A stretch of 64,000 nucleotides of DNA, taken from positions 81,351,741 to 81,415,740 of the forward strand of contig CM041465.1 of the NCBI GenBank assembly GCA_023213395.1, written 5' to 3'. The notes under the pieces were generated by a model. The model made no database searches. It saw only the letters and a program-made list of their open reading frames with translations, and was not told the origin of the DNA. Position 1 is the stretch's first letter, and the number at the start of each line of letters is the position of its first letter. A program made the translations under genes and the position numbers. This stretch comes from Cycas panzhihuaensis. Lineage: Eukaryota > Cycadophyta. This document shows, one piece after another, positions 33,280 through 44,197 of the stretch.

Positions 33280-35480
33280 TCAGATTAGGCAGATAATGCC
33301 TTCACCTCTGGAGCCCATGAGTTTCCTACGTCTTTCCGGAGGTCTACCCAAGAGGGTGACGACCTTATCTATTATCCAGATGATCAACAACACCTACATG
33401 ATTCCCATCCCTCCGCTCACAGAGTGGAGGCTTCATCTTCTCTTAAGTTATACCACTAAGGTAGTGACTCTTACGAGGAGCATCCTCAGGGGTCCACCTC
33501 ATTCGAAGTTCCATCTACTTCTTGCAATCAGGCGGATACCCCTCCGCTGATGTGGTTGAAGCTCTCAACACGTGCTTCCCTGTTGCTTGCCTTCAACGAT
33601 ATCCTAAATGGTTTGAAGACATCTTACATGGTGGAGCGCCTTCTTCATCCATATCTACCCCACCTACGACAAGTAATCCATTTGTCCCATCGCATCTGTC
33701 CCATTCGATTCTTACATCTACCTTAAGGATATTCATTACATCCTCTACTCCTCTTCGTTGTCCCAACTCTTCTAGAACCACTCAGGGTATGTCTTTCTCC
33801 CAGCTTAGGGTTAGCATGCCTCTCCCTAGCCAAACGAACATGCAACCTCCAAACGTGGTGCACACATTTCCTATTAGATCTAAGGGACCTGTTTATACCC
33901 CTACTTTTAGTCATATGGGACCTGTTTTCGTATGCTCTCAAACTCAGTCTAGTGGGCCTTCCCTTTACGTACCTCTAGGCTATACATCTCAGCCGTGGGG
34001 GCATGGTAAAGGGAACCACCTTCCTATTTATAGGGTGGACCCTTTACACCCATATGGGGTTGTGCCACCTACGGGCGGCCCATATGGGTAGAATTCGGTC
34101 CCTCACCCCTCATTTCTGCCATCTTACATAGCACCTTACATCGCACCTTCACAAGGAGGCCCAACTCCTTTTCAAGGCACCTTCCCTTAAGCCCCTTTCC
34201 AACAAGGGGCATTTTCTCAAGGAGGTATGGGTCCTCTACCCCCATCCACTCCTTGCTCGTTACCTTTCTCATCTCTTGCTGATCCTATGATCCAGACAAT
34301 GTCACATCCCTTTATGGATTATAGATCGACACCCCTATCCATTGAAGTGTTAAGGACCAACTTACCACCTCATCCCTCCAAAGTTCCCAAATTCGATGGG
34401 ACTTCATCACAGGATCCAGCAAAGCATGTTCATAGTTTCTCTATGGCATGCATAGACTACTGGGCCTACGATCACATCCTTATGGAATTATTTCCATGAT
34501 CCCTTTAAGGTGATGCCCTCAAGTGGTTTTATCGCCTACCCACTCATTTCATCCATTCATTCTAGCAATTCATGGATGAGTTCAACTATTTTGACGTGGC
34601 TCACCCATTTGAGAGTCGAATGAAATCCCTCTTATCAATTAAATAAGACCACGATGAGATGAATCATGACTTTGTGCGGTGATTCCATGACCTTCTTCAC
34701 TCCACTAAGGCTACTTTGCCTGAGGAGTTGAAGAGAGACCTCTTTGTCAATTCCCTCCGTTCAGAAGTTCATGTGGAAGTCTTTAAGATGGAGGTGACTA
34801 CATGCAACTCTACTATAGCGAAGTGCTTAGCACTTGAGGCCATTGATATCTAGGCTAGACTCAAGAAGCCTCTTAAGTCCTCACAGTGATGTGAGGCACC
34901 ACCACCATCTAAAGAAACTAAATCCCAATAACTCTCTAAGTCTTCTTCCCATTCTATCAAAAAAACTCTAGATCCCCTTACTTCAGCCATATGTTTGTTT
35001 GAACGTATGATGAAAAAACTCAAACTTCAAGTTCCTTCATCACCCATATCCAATAAACCTATTCATTAGACTTTGTAAGCTACTCCTTCTAGGGGCGGTA
35101 GTACCCAGTCCTCTCAAGCGAGGAAATATGATCCTTCCCTTGAGAAGAAGTGGTACTCTGTTCATGGAGAATGCTTCCATGATGGTTTGTGTTGTTGGGT
35201 TCAACATCTTAGGGATGCCTCGCAATGTGACTCCTCTCCTAAACGGGCCTTAAGGCCTAATCTAGACCAACTAGTCCATAGAGATCCCTTCCCCAAATAT
35301 GGAGAATGTGATTGTAACCCTCAACAAAAGAATAATCAAAACCGAGGAAGGTCTCACAATCCTTGCTCTTTTCAAGCCAAAGGGAAGGGTGCCAGGAATC
35401 CGTCCTCTTCCTCGGGTTCTCCTAGTCAACGCGCACCTTCACTTTCACGATCCTGGAACAAGGGAAAGAAGGTTATTTAA
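33280..35480 (+). pseudogene. G gag
   Basis: The N-terminal part is acidic and Ser/His-rich (33290-33530). After a frameshift near 33535 comes ORF 33522-34091 with YPKWFEDILHGG and a long Ser/Pro-rich stretch. The capsid core of the Retrotrans_gag family begins in ORF 34227-34499 (LPPHPSKVPKFDGTSSQDP, then VHSFSMACIDYWAYDH) and continues past two stops as GDALKWFYRLP, MDEFNYFD, MNHDFVR-FHDL, LPEELKRDLFVNSL. A short Cys/His patch (HGECFHDGLCCW) near 35165-35200 may be the nucleic-acid-binding part. A basic, Asn/Arg/Ser-rich tail ends at 35480. Confidence 0.82.
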
Positions 35481-35639
35481 TTGCTTAAGACCACCCCATT
35501 ATATGCCTTAACCTAATCTCAAGCCGCTAAAGAGGCAGTTGGCGCCTCTTCATCTATACCACACCTTGATCCTCTTCTAAAAACGTCTCTTCTAGAATCC
35601 CCCGTGCTCCCCAAAACTATTCTTGTGTGACCTAGTCTC

Positions 35640-36250
35640 TACGACTTCCAAAGAGCCCTTCCCTAACCCACTGTGAAGGGGAAGCCTTTTTCAATCATTG
35701 ATGAGCTCCATACAGTGGTCGTTGGGATGCCTATTATGGACGTCTTGAGGAGATGCCTTGAGCAGCACACGTTGCTCTTAGAGGCCTTAGGATTGGGTGA
35801 TGTACACGTTCATGCTTTGGGAGTTACCTTGAGTTGTAAACCTGTCATTTCCTTTGATCCTAAGGACCTTCCCCTTGTTAGTGAAAGGGAGTACCAATGG
35901 CACTTCCCTTTCATTATTACCATTGATACTCCAGACGGTACTCTACAAAGAACCATTGTCGACAATCGTTCTTCCATTAATGCCATGCCCTTATGTGTCA
36001 TAAAAGAACTTGGTATTTCTACTTTAGAATCAGTTCCATAGTGGTGTTAAGGGTACAATGGTAGGGAAAAGAAACCCCTGGGATCAGTGTCTATCTTACT
36101 TACCCTCAAGGACAAGACTATCCTCATTAATATTATAGTCCTTGACATTGGTGTTGACTACAATCTATTGTTAGAACATCCATGGCTTGATCAGATGGGA
36201 GCCATATGCTTCTCCCACTAGGGGCAACTCAAATTCATCCATAAAAGGTG
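35640..36250 (+). pseudogene. G aspartic protease
   Basis: ORF 35673-36041 ends with IIVDNRSS-like sequence (TIVDNRSSINAMPLCVIKEL), the active-site D-x-G-(A/S)-S segment followed by N-MPL. The catalytic Asp is present, but the Gly position is now Arg. It continues past a stop as LGSVSILLTLKDKTI and YNLLLEHPWLDQM, the flap and the conserved LL(G/E)-PWL motif. Confidence 0.78.
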
Positions 36251-36251
36251 A

Positions 36252-37145
36252 ATGAGAGTCGTCTCTCGGGAGCTTCCTCCTATCAAACAAACGTGTCAAC
36301 CCCGTCAAGCATCTTATGGCCAAATGAAAGGCGATAAAGGCCTTTCAATCCATGCCTTGGCTTGTTCTATTAATATCCCTAACTCATCCCGCTCAGAAGA
36401 AGACCCCTCATCCTCTTCTTCCAACCTCACACGGTTCGCTCCTATTGGTGTCGGAAGTTATGGGTACCTTGCCATCCTTAGTGATGATGAGTTTGATGGT
36501 GAGGATGAGGATCTCCCTCACCTTGTTTCCCTTTTGGGCATGAGTAGGGGGCATCTCTTTTGTTCTAGATCCTACTCTAGAACCTCTATAGTTGGAGAAA
36601 CTAGTTCTCCCCTCGTATCTCATGTCATTGTCCCTGTTGATCAGGTGCTCTTTGAGTCTTCCCCTTCATTGTCACACATAGGCAATGAAGTTGGGGAGCC
36701 TCCTCTTGTCCCTTATAAGGGACCTCTTTCTAGAGCTTCCAGTGAGTCTATTGGGAACACCAAGCAGTATGTTGACTGCCATGGTCCTACTGTCTATACT
36801 TCCACTCACCCTTTGTCTTCTCGAAGTGTGACCATCCATGGGGTGGACTACTTTGAGAATGACAAAGCTCTTCTTGAGCAATTAGCAGGCTCCACGCCCA
36901 ACCTTCCTTTTGTTCACCATTGGCTTGGTTATCAGAAGATCTTGGATATTGGGTCCTCTCTCATCAACCCAACTCCATCCCCTGTTCTATCTCTTCCTAT
37001 TGATCAAGCCCCCCTCCACTTCAAGGAGGGGAATGCCATGTGCATGGGGGTAACCCAGGACATAGTCCTTACCCTTAGCAAAGTCATTAAGGTTGGGGTA
37101 GAGTGCAGTCCTGATGAGGTGAAGGAGTATACCCTTTTGTTCTAG
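36252..37145 (+). CDS. G protease-RT linker, longest open frame in the window (297 codons)
   Basis: In frame with the protease end and with the start of RT beyond one stop (EYTLLF, stop, EFRDVFIWDY). Ser-rich and acidic near residues 45-95 (SEEDPSSSSS, DDEFDGEDED), then VHGVDYFEN-like and CSPDEVKEYT sequence. Elements of the Tat/Ogre group have a long weakly conserved segment at this place. No enzyme motif was seen. It is part of the polyprotein, not a separate gene. Confidence 0.7.
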   Translation: MRVVSRELPPIKQTCQPRQASYGQMKGDKGLSIHALACSINIPNSSRSEEDPSSSSSNLTRFAPIGVGSYGYLAILSDDEFDGEDEDLPHLVSLLGMSRGHLFCSRSYSRTSIVGETSSPLVSHVIVPVDQVLFESSPSLSHIGNEVGEPPLVPYKGPLSRASSESIGNTKQYVDCHGPTVYTSTHPLSSRSVTIHGVDYFENDKALLEQLAGSTPNLPFVHHWLGYQKILDIGSSLINPTPSPVLSLPIDQAPLHFKEGNAMCMGVTQDIVLTLSKVIKVGVECSPDEVKEYTLLF

Positions 37146-38500
37146 GAGTTTCGAGATGTTTTTATATGGGACTACTACAATATGAAGGGAATCGATCCTT
37201 CAATCATGACCCACAACCTTACTATTCTTCTTAGCGCTCCTCCCATGCATTAGAAGCAACGCCCTCTTTATCCTAAGCTCTCAACGGCTATTAAAATGTA
37301 AGTTGAGAAACTCCTCAACGCAGGATTGATCACTTCCATTAACTACCCTAAATGGGTATCTAACATTGTCCCTGTTGTTAAAAAGAATGGGACAATCTCG
37401 ATATGTGTTGATTTTCATGATATCAATAATGCATGTCCTAAGGACAATTTTCTAGTCCTTTTTATCAATTAGATCATTGATCGAACCACTGGATATAAAG
37501 TTATGTCCCTAATGGATGGCTTCTCTGGCTATAACCAAATTTAAATTTCTCTTGAAGACTGTCACAAGACAACCTTTACCACTCTGTGGGGTACTTTCAC
37601 CTATAAGGTGATGCCTTTCAGACTCAAAAATGCATGCACCACTTATCAAAGGGTGATGCAATTCATTTTCCATGATCTCATCAATAAATCCTTAAAGGTC
37701 TTCATGGACAACATGATGGGTCTCTCGCATGTTAGAGCCCATCACCCTGCTAATTTATAGGCCATCCTTGCACGATACTGCAAATACCATGCAAGCCTTA
37801 ATCCTCTTAAAAGTGTGTTTGCCATGATTGCTGACAAACTCCTTGGTTTCCTTGTATCCAAATAAGGAATCCAAATTGACCCTAATAAAGTCAAGGCCAT
37901 CCTTAACATGGCACCTCTTAATACGCAATGATAGATTAAGTCATTTTTAGGTAGGCTTGGCTTCCTCAGGCAATTTTTAGTAAACTTTGCCATAAACGCC
38001 AAACCACTTACCAACCTATTAAAGAAGGGGGCACCCTTTGTTTGGTCTTCTAAGGCCCAACAAGCTTTTGAAGAACTTAAGGAAGCTCTCGCTTCTGCCC
38101 CTACATTGGCTCTGCCCCTCCTTGATAGGCCTTTCATCCTATATACCTCGGTAACTGATGAATCTCGGGGCGCCATGTTGGCCTAGGAAGACGATTCAAG
38201 AGCCAGAAGGGCTATCTACTACATTAGTCACACCCTCATGGCTGCTGAACTCAACTACTCTCCTATGGAGAAAGAATGCCTCTCCTTGGTAAATGCAACT
38301 AAGAAGTTTAGGCATTATTTACTTGGAAACACTACTCAGGTGATTGTTCAATCTGATCCCCTATGTTATTTGCTTACCCGACCTAATTTGATAGGTAGGA
38401 CCGGCAAGTGGGTCGTCCTCCTTCAGGAGTTTGACCTTCAAATTGTTAATAAGAAATCAAAGAAAGGAATGGTAGAAGCTAAGTAGCTTGCTGATGCTCT
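37146..38500 (+). pseudogene. G reverse transcriptase and first RNase H
   Basis: RT reads EKLLNAGLITSINYPKWVSN, VPVVKKNG-ISICVDFHDINN, CPKDNFLV, MSLMDGFSGYNQI, TTFTTLWGTFTYKVMPFRLK, ATYQ-type CTTYQRVMQFIF, then FMDNM at 37701-37715 where the active box should be F/Y-x-D-D: the second Asp is Asn. Thumb: GIQIDPNKVKAILNM, FLGRLGFLRQF, KKGAPFVW, QQAFEELKEAL. The first RNase H (about 38130-38490) reads RPFILYTSVTDESRGAML, YYISHTLMAAELNYSPMEKE. It lacks some usual acidic residues, as is common for this native domain in Tat-type elements. Confidence 0.85.
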
Positions 38501-39841
38501 TATTCTGAACCTTTTGGACCTCCCTATTGATGATTCTCTTCCTGATGAGCCTATCCTGACCATTCAAGATTCTCCTCCCCATTTGCTTATCGATAGCAAG
38601 TGGTATAGAGACATCATGCAATATCTCACTCAATAGCTATATTGCCCTAATGCTAGCAGTAAAGTTAGGTCTCATATATGGGCGACTGCCAGATAGTACT
38701 TTCTTATGGGTGAGGTATTATACAAGAGATCCTTCGATGGGATCTTTCTTCATTGATTTGTTGTGTCACTCCTGACGAAGCAGACCAGATACTCCATGAA
38801 TGTCACCATGGTATTTATGGGGGCCAATCCATGGCCTAAAGGATACTCTGTATGGGATATTATTAGTTGTCCCTCTTCAAGGATGTCCATGCTTATGCCT
38901 TGAGATGTCAATGATACCAGGAGCATACCAACATCACTCACTTTCCTTCTGAGGCACTCCATCCAATTATATCTCCATGGCCCTTCTCCCAATGGGGGTT
39001 GGACCTCATTGGATCTATAACCTCATATTTTTCGTTGCAACACAAGTTTATCTTGACTGCAACTGAATACTTTACTAAATGGGTGGAAGCCATTCCTTTG
39101 ACTACCATCCCTGGTAAGACGATAGCTACTTTCATCTACCAGCATATCATTTACCGCTTCGAGGTTCTCGATGTCTTGATCACAAACAACAGAACTCCCT
39201 TTCACAATAAGGAGATGGATGAGCTTTGCGAGAAATTCCACATTTCTCATAAAACTTCCTCTCCCTACTATCCCCAGGCTAATGGCTAGGTTGAATCATT
39301 CAATAAAACTCTCACCAATATCCTGAAGAAAATCATTACCCAATCTCAAAGAGATTGGCACCTCCAGCTTCCTTTCGCCCTATGAGTGTATCACACCTCT
39401 ATCTGCATGGCTACGAGAATGACTCCATTCTCCCTAGTCTATGGGATCGAGGCAATTCTGCCATTGGAAGTGGAGATCCCTTCTCTACGAGTTTCTTTTC
39501 TGGGTCTTATCGACGAGGAGTCTATCCACCAGGTGCGCCTCCTAGACCTCGAAGCCTTGGACAAGAGGCAGTTGGTTATTTACCAGGCGAACCTCGCGTC
39601 TAAGGCCCATTCACAAAGGACCTACAATAAACATCTTTGTTCTTGTCCTTTGCATCCCCGAGACCAAGTCATTAAATTGGAATATCTCCATGACCACTTG
39701 ACCAAATTCAAACCTAAATGGATTAGCCCCTTTGTTGTTCTTGAGAGTCTCAATAATGATGCTTATAGGATCGCCACCATGGAATGTCTTGAATTCGAGA
39801 AAGCCATTAATGGGAAATTCCTTAAGAAATTCTATATATAA
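38501..39841 (+). pseudogene. G integrase
   Basis: A zinc-binding region is readable near 38780-38930 (LHECHHGIYGG ... LRCQ) with its last Cys lost. The core starts at QWGLDLIGSI (first Asp), EYFTKWVEAIPL, then LITNNRTPFHN where ITDNGTQF is expected (Asp to Asn). It continues with YYPQANG-VESFNKTL, keeping the Glu. The C-terminal ORF 39386-39841 contains MTPFSLVYGIEAILPLE, RDQVIKLEY, KFKPKWISPFVV, and GKFLKKFYI before the stop at 39839-39841. A Tat-type second RNase H is not found between RNase H and integrase. Confidence 0.87.
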
Positions 39842-40623
39842 TCACTCATTTTCTTTCTTTTTACGCTCTGAAATGAGCTTAGACTACCATCCTAAGCGTG
39901 TCCCCATTCCCCCTAGTCACAGGTGGGATGGCAGCTTAGGGTGGCCTTCCTACTTCTTTCGGGTTCCTCCCGTAGAACCCCCTTGTCCCCCTTCTTATAG
40001 GGACCACGTCTTCCTATTTGGGTGCATTGTCCTTAGCGCTCTTATTTGGGTACATTCCCTAACTAGGACGACGCATTGGAGTGTCATTACTCCCTCATCA
40101 TTGATGCTTCCTTTGCATATCCCGCTACGCTCCCATGCGAACATATGTGTCACCCTATCTCCTAGCCTCACATACGTCTATCATTATCACTTATAGTGAT
40201 CATGTATGCCACTGCTAGGAATATGGCCCTGTATGAAAGGAGATGTGTGTAACTCAAATAAATATCATAGCATAAATACAATCGTATAATAATAACCCAG
40301 AAACATCATAACATATCTCTCTCTGTGCATCTATGTATCCTCATACACATACATACATAAACATAAAACATACATATACATCATCTATCATGTATCATAT
40401 ACACATCATCATACATCAAATGGAGTATCAATGGCCCCATCTATATACATAAATAATCATCATGTGTTATATCATACAAATGGTATGGTACATCATTCGT
40501 GGAAAGCCAGAATACTTGCAAGGAGGAGTACAATCATGTGGCTACATATGGTGACTCCCTGGAGGTCCGTCACTTTCCCTTGTCAAATCAAAACTACCCT
40601 ACTCTACTCTAATACTACCACGC
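39842..40623. other. G spacer between integrase and antisense gene
   Basis: No convincing coding on either strand. Roughly 40250-40430 is low-complexity DNA rich in CATA and ATACAT units. Confidence 0.6.
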
Positions 40624-42627
40624 TCATGGGGTATCATCTCCTAGTCGGTGTGATCCCTTTCCTGGAGACCACATCCCTTCCAAACTCCATCTACCTCTCA
40701 GGGAGCTCCCTACCTCGGTCCCCTCGTCCTGAGGCCTCCTCGAGGTTGTTGCTATTGTGTGAGTATAGGTCCAACTCTGTGACGATCTCGAGATGACCTG
40801 ATCTACTAGCTGATCGTATCTCATCTAGATACGATCCCACTCACTCTCCACACTCTGGAGTCTCTCCTTTATACTCCAGAATCTCTCCTCCATCTTTCAA
40901 AGATGCTCCTTTAGCACTGCCATCCTAATCTAACTCCCTGTGTCTCCATCTGCACCTCCCTGTGCCTCCAGAACCTATACCTGACCTCGTAGAGTATCCC
41001 TCTCAACTCAGGTCTCATCCAGCTCACCTTGGAGTCATCCCACGCGTGCCTCATGCTCCTGAGACTCTGCGATCCATATGTCCCTCATCTTAACTAATGG
41101 GGCGAATGCTATTGTGTGGGCTCCTACCGATCTAGGCTCCTCTCCTACTTGGATGGGAGGTTGCCCCTCTACACAGGCCCAAGGGAACATCTCCTGGACT
41201 ATGACCTCCACCAACCTCTGAATCTCAGCTACTCCTGTAAAGCCCAACATGCCATGTATTAGTACATGTAATCATATATATCAAGCAAAAATCAAAATTA
41301 AGCATCTAGCAATCAAAAGATTACAGGAAAAGGTAGTGTCTCACATGTTGGGATCGTCGGCTCCTCGAATCTAATGATCACCTCCTCCCCGTGTGCTCCG
41401 CTAGTTCTCGATACCTCCTCCTCCTCTGGTACCACCTTGGCTACTGGGGCATCTCCATCCCCCTCTACGAGTGATGCCGCTGCCTTGGAACTCCCTACTA
41501 TCCTTAGTCGGTGGGCCCCTGACTCCCTCTGCAGCTCCAAATAGACTTGCCTGTCTCTTTGTAGCTCCCGACAGACCCATCTCTCCTCCTGTGACTCTTG
41601 AGGGTCCTGCCTCTCCACCTACTGCTCCAGACGGGCATGTCCCATCATCTCTGTCATCGCCATCATCATCGTTGTCATCTCTAGGGGTGACTCCTGCTCT
41701 GCCTACCTCATCATCACTACTCCACCTCACCCCTCAATATGGATCAGAGATATAATCTGCCATGATGAGGAGGTCCAACGATGTAGCCTCCACTAATTGA
41801 CGAACATGGGCCTAATCCTTGGTCCCTCTAAACCAAGTCAGCCACCTGTGGACCATAGGAGCCCACTCTAAAATGGGGTGCGGTCCTCCCATTGGCCCCA
41901 CTGCTCCGAAGTGGTCAAAGAACTAATACTGCAATAGTGTGCTGTATGAAATTCCACCTCACCCTATCACCCTGATAGTGTCTAACTGTGCAACTAGGTT
42001 AGCCGCTATCAAAGTGACCTAATTCAGTCTCTCCCCAGCCTCACATCTCTGTATTGCATCCATCCATCCACCGGGTATATCTCTATAGTTCTGTTTTTAG
42101 GATATCCATAATAGAATGCATAGGGTGATCAATTTCCTCACATGAGGAACTCTCGACATAACCATCATCTGTAGGGGTATCCCCTTCCTCTCCCATCTGT
42201 CCTGTCCATTGAAAAATGTAGCTACCTCATTGCAAGGTAGCGTCGCTAGTGATATTGGCTATCTTGTCTCTGGCACTTCTAAGATCCTCCATATGTCCCC
42301 CGGTGTGACTGTCACATCCCCCACCTTGGAAAGATGAAATACATGTATCCTCCTATCATAGTGTGAAACTATGTTTATTAGCAGGTGCTGGTCAGACATA
42401 TACTGTGGTGTCTGTGTGACCTTCAATAGGCCACACCATGCTAAAATCTGTTTGTCCCCATAGGACATCATCTCCACAAAACTCAGCATGGCCATCCCTA
42501 TGTGCTCACAGTTATTTACCATGATAATCACCGCAAATGCCTGTGAAGCCGATCGAACTGTCTAAAGCCTCCTTACTGACCCTTAGGACTGCCTCTTCCC
42601 CCTCTCGGATTGAGATTTGGCTCTCAT
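40624..42627 (-). pseudogene. G antisense gene, plant mobile domain-like
   Basis: Start ATG at 42627 (minus), giving a basic N-terminus (MRAKSQSERGKRQS), then 42531-42259: FAVIIMVNNCEHIGMAML, LAWCGLLKV, HYDRRIHVFHLSKVGDVTVT and PGDIWRILEVP. The HxFHL--GE-T-T--D---LL-LP pattern resembles the plant mobile domain (PMD). The frame continues through four or so Gln/Trp stops (FNGQDRWERKGIPLQMM, WMDAIQRCEAGERL, MGGPHPILEWAPMVHRWLTW), then an Asp-rich and Ala/Gly/Ser linker, one frameshift near 41500, an acidic EEEEVS stretch, an intron (41235-41344), and a heptad-like coiled coil (EHEARV, LKEHL-KMEERFWSIKERLQ, MRYDQLVDQVI). Stop at 40624. About 630 codons. Function unknown; antisense ORFs with PMD are known in Tat/Ogre and Grande-type elements. 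Confidence 0.65.
41235..41344 (-). other. Probable intron in the G antisense gene
   Basis: On the minus strand GTGAGA follows ...CCCAACAT and the interval ends TTGGGCTTTACAG. Joining the flanks keeps the acidic frame upstream and the GVAEIQRLVEVIVQ frame downstream in phase. The junction codon is now TGA and would be CGA before one CpG-to-TpG change. 110 bp, AT-rich, a normal size for a plant intron. Confidence 0.6.
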
Positions 42628-42790
42628 TTAGGCCATCTTTTATTTTTCATCTAGTTTGGCTTTGCATAATATTAAACTCTGTAATATCGCAGAGTTTAAC
42701 GCGGGTCCCACTGCGATCCGGGCCCCGCAACAAAGATTGCAGCACCACGATCTTCGTTGCAGTGCGAACGCCACCCCCCTAAAGGGGGGG
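42628..42790 (-). promoter_or_regulatory. Palindromic, CpG-bearing region upstream of the antisense gene
   Basis: TTAAACTCTG and CAGAGTTTAA form a perfect 10 bp inverted repeat separated by 8 bp. It is followed by a GC-rich run with about nine CpGs in 130 bp, unusual in this CpG-poor window, including TTGCAGTGCGAAC, similar to TGCGGTGCGAC in the G LTR promoter region. It lies 5' of the antisense ATG, so an antisense promoter is likely but unproven. Confidence 0.45.
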
Positions 42791-43011
42791 TTTCCTGCCT
42801 AAAAACTCAAAAATTTTGTTCCAAGACAGGCCTTGCTCTGGCTCATCAGGACCAGGGCTACCTAATGCCCTAGTCCCCCCTCTCGCTGGGTCCAATTCAG
42901 ACTCTAGGAGATCATCATTTGCCCTTATAGGGCCAAAAACTATACCAAAATTTGATAAAAAATAATAAATTTTGAAGCACAAAATGGGGGTGGGTTTAGA
43001 TGATCCACTCA

Positions 43012-43263
43012 CTAGATCCAGTCTTGCCACCACCATCTCATTGTCCCAGTCCTGTTGGCTACCTTCGCGCCTCGATCCAATGGTTGGATCTCATCCTGCA
43101 TCTCTCTGAAGTTGGGTAGTACTGTGCTGCATAAGGGAAGGGCTCTAAAATCGTTCACGAGCATGTGAAAATGAATTCCACTTTTATCAAGTTTCCTTAT
43201 ATAGGCAGGGGTGCTGATAGGCACTTCCTCCATTTCCTTCACTGCGGCAGCCCTCAGGGCCAT
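43012..43263 (-). CDS. Hypothetical minus-strand ORF in G (83 codons)
   Basis: Begins MALRAAAVKEMEEVPIST and ends WWWQDWI. I do not recognise it. It may be an upstream exon of the antisense gene: a GTGAGT donor-like site lies at its end, but no acceptor could be chosen. It may also be a chance frame. The interval 42791-43011 shows no other signal. Confidence 0.3.
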   Translation of the reverse strand: MALRAAAVKEMEEVPISTPAYIRKLDKSGIHFHMLVNDFRALPLCSTVLPNFREMQDEIQPLDRGAKVANRTGTMRWWWQDWI

Positions 43264-43744
43264 CCTTCATCCCTGATCATCATTGCCTTCTAGACTGGGC
43301 TCCCATTTCGCCCCTACGGCCTCCATTCTGCTCATCTTCACATGCGTATTTATGGTGCCTGTTTGTCTGCTTTCACGAGCCCCCTTCTGTCTAGTTTTAT
43401 GTGCCACCCCCGTATATGCCCAAGTTTATACTAGTTTGGCTTATTTCGCCATCTTGGATTTATTTTTACCACCCTTTCATGTTTCTAGGGTCCCCAGAGG
43501 GAGCATCCCCTCTATTTGGGACTGCTTTTTACTTTCTTAAGCAACCTTTGACACCCTAGAGTGGCCTTTTCGCTGCCCGCTCTCTTCCAGTGGTTGGATA
43601 GTCTTCTCTTCCCTTGGGTAGCCTCATTGTTGGGTCCTCCTGCCCTTCACGGCCTTTACCACCAGCTTTTCGAGCCTCTCATAGTTACTCTCTATCCTCG
43701 TGTCCTCTCAACACCACCGAATTCGTCACATTTCGTCTAATGAG

Positions 43745-44197
43745 ATGTCTTTCCTTCCATTCATGGAACTTCTTATCTTCACCAACGACGGAAGCTATAG
43801 CAACCCCAGTCCTTCCACTGCCACGTGGATCCTCCGTGACCCTTCTAGATATGATTTCTTGCATTCCAGAATCTTCCTTCCTAAGGCCACCAATAACGAA
43901 GCTGAGTATACGGCTGTTATTGAGGCCCTCACTAATGCACTCTATTTTCACCACGGGCCTATCATTCTCTTTTATGACTCCCAGGTTATGGTGTCCCATC
44001 TCACCCAAGTTTACTAAGTGTGATGCCCACGCTTGAGAGCCCTTGCCTTGACCTCTAGGTCCCTATTGGATTTTTTTCTATCTGTTGACATCCAACATAT
44101 TCCTTGGGCCCTCGACATTAAGGCAGACAACCTTGTTCACTTAATCCTTGAGCATCGCCTACCTCTTCTCGATGACCCCTCTGAGAGACTTGTCTAG
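43745..44197 (+). pseudogene. G second, archaeal-type RNase H (stand-alone ORF)
   Basis: ATG 43745 starts MSFLPFMELLIFTNDGSYSN; the acidic set is TNDG (Asp), TNNEAEYTAVIEAL (Glu), LFYDSQVMVSHL (Asp) and DIKADNLVHL (Asp), all kept. After two nearby stops in QVY-V-CPRL the C-terminal part runs on in the same frame (LLDFFLSVDIQHIPWALDIK) to a stop at 44195-44197. The pattern DGS...NNEAEY...YDSQ...AD is that of RNase HI of the archaeal type acquired by Tat elements. It would degrade RNA in RNA-DNA hybrids during reverse transcription. Its position, downstream of integrase and of an antisense gene, is unusual. How it would be expressed is unknown; splicing to the gag-pol transcript is possible. 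Confidence 0.82.

Noticed and set aside
36408-38176. Minus-strand ORFs opposite G protease-RT-RNase H (up to 144 codons)
   Set aside because: The sense strand encodes clear RT and RNase H; the antisense frames are incidental.
43614-44036. 140-codon + ORF and a 107-codon minus ORF overlapping the second RNase H
   Set aside because: Shadow frames of the RNase H reading frame, which alone carries the conserved motifs.
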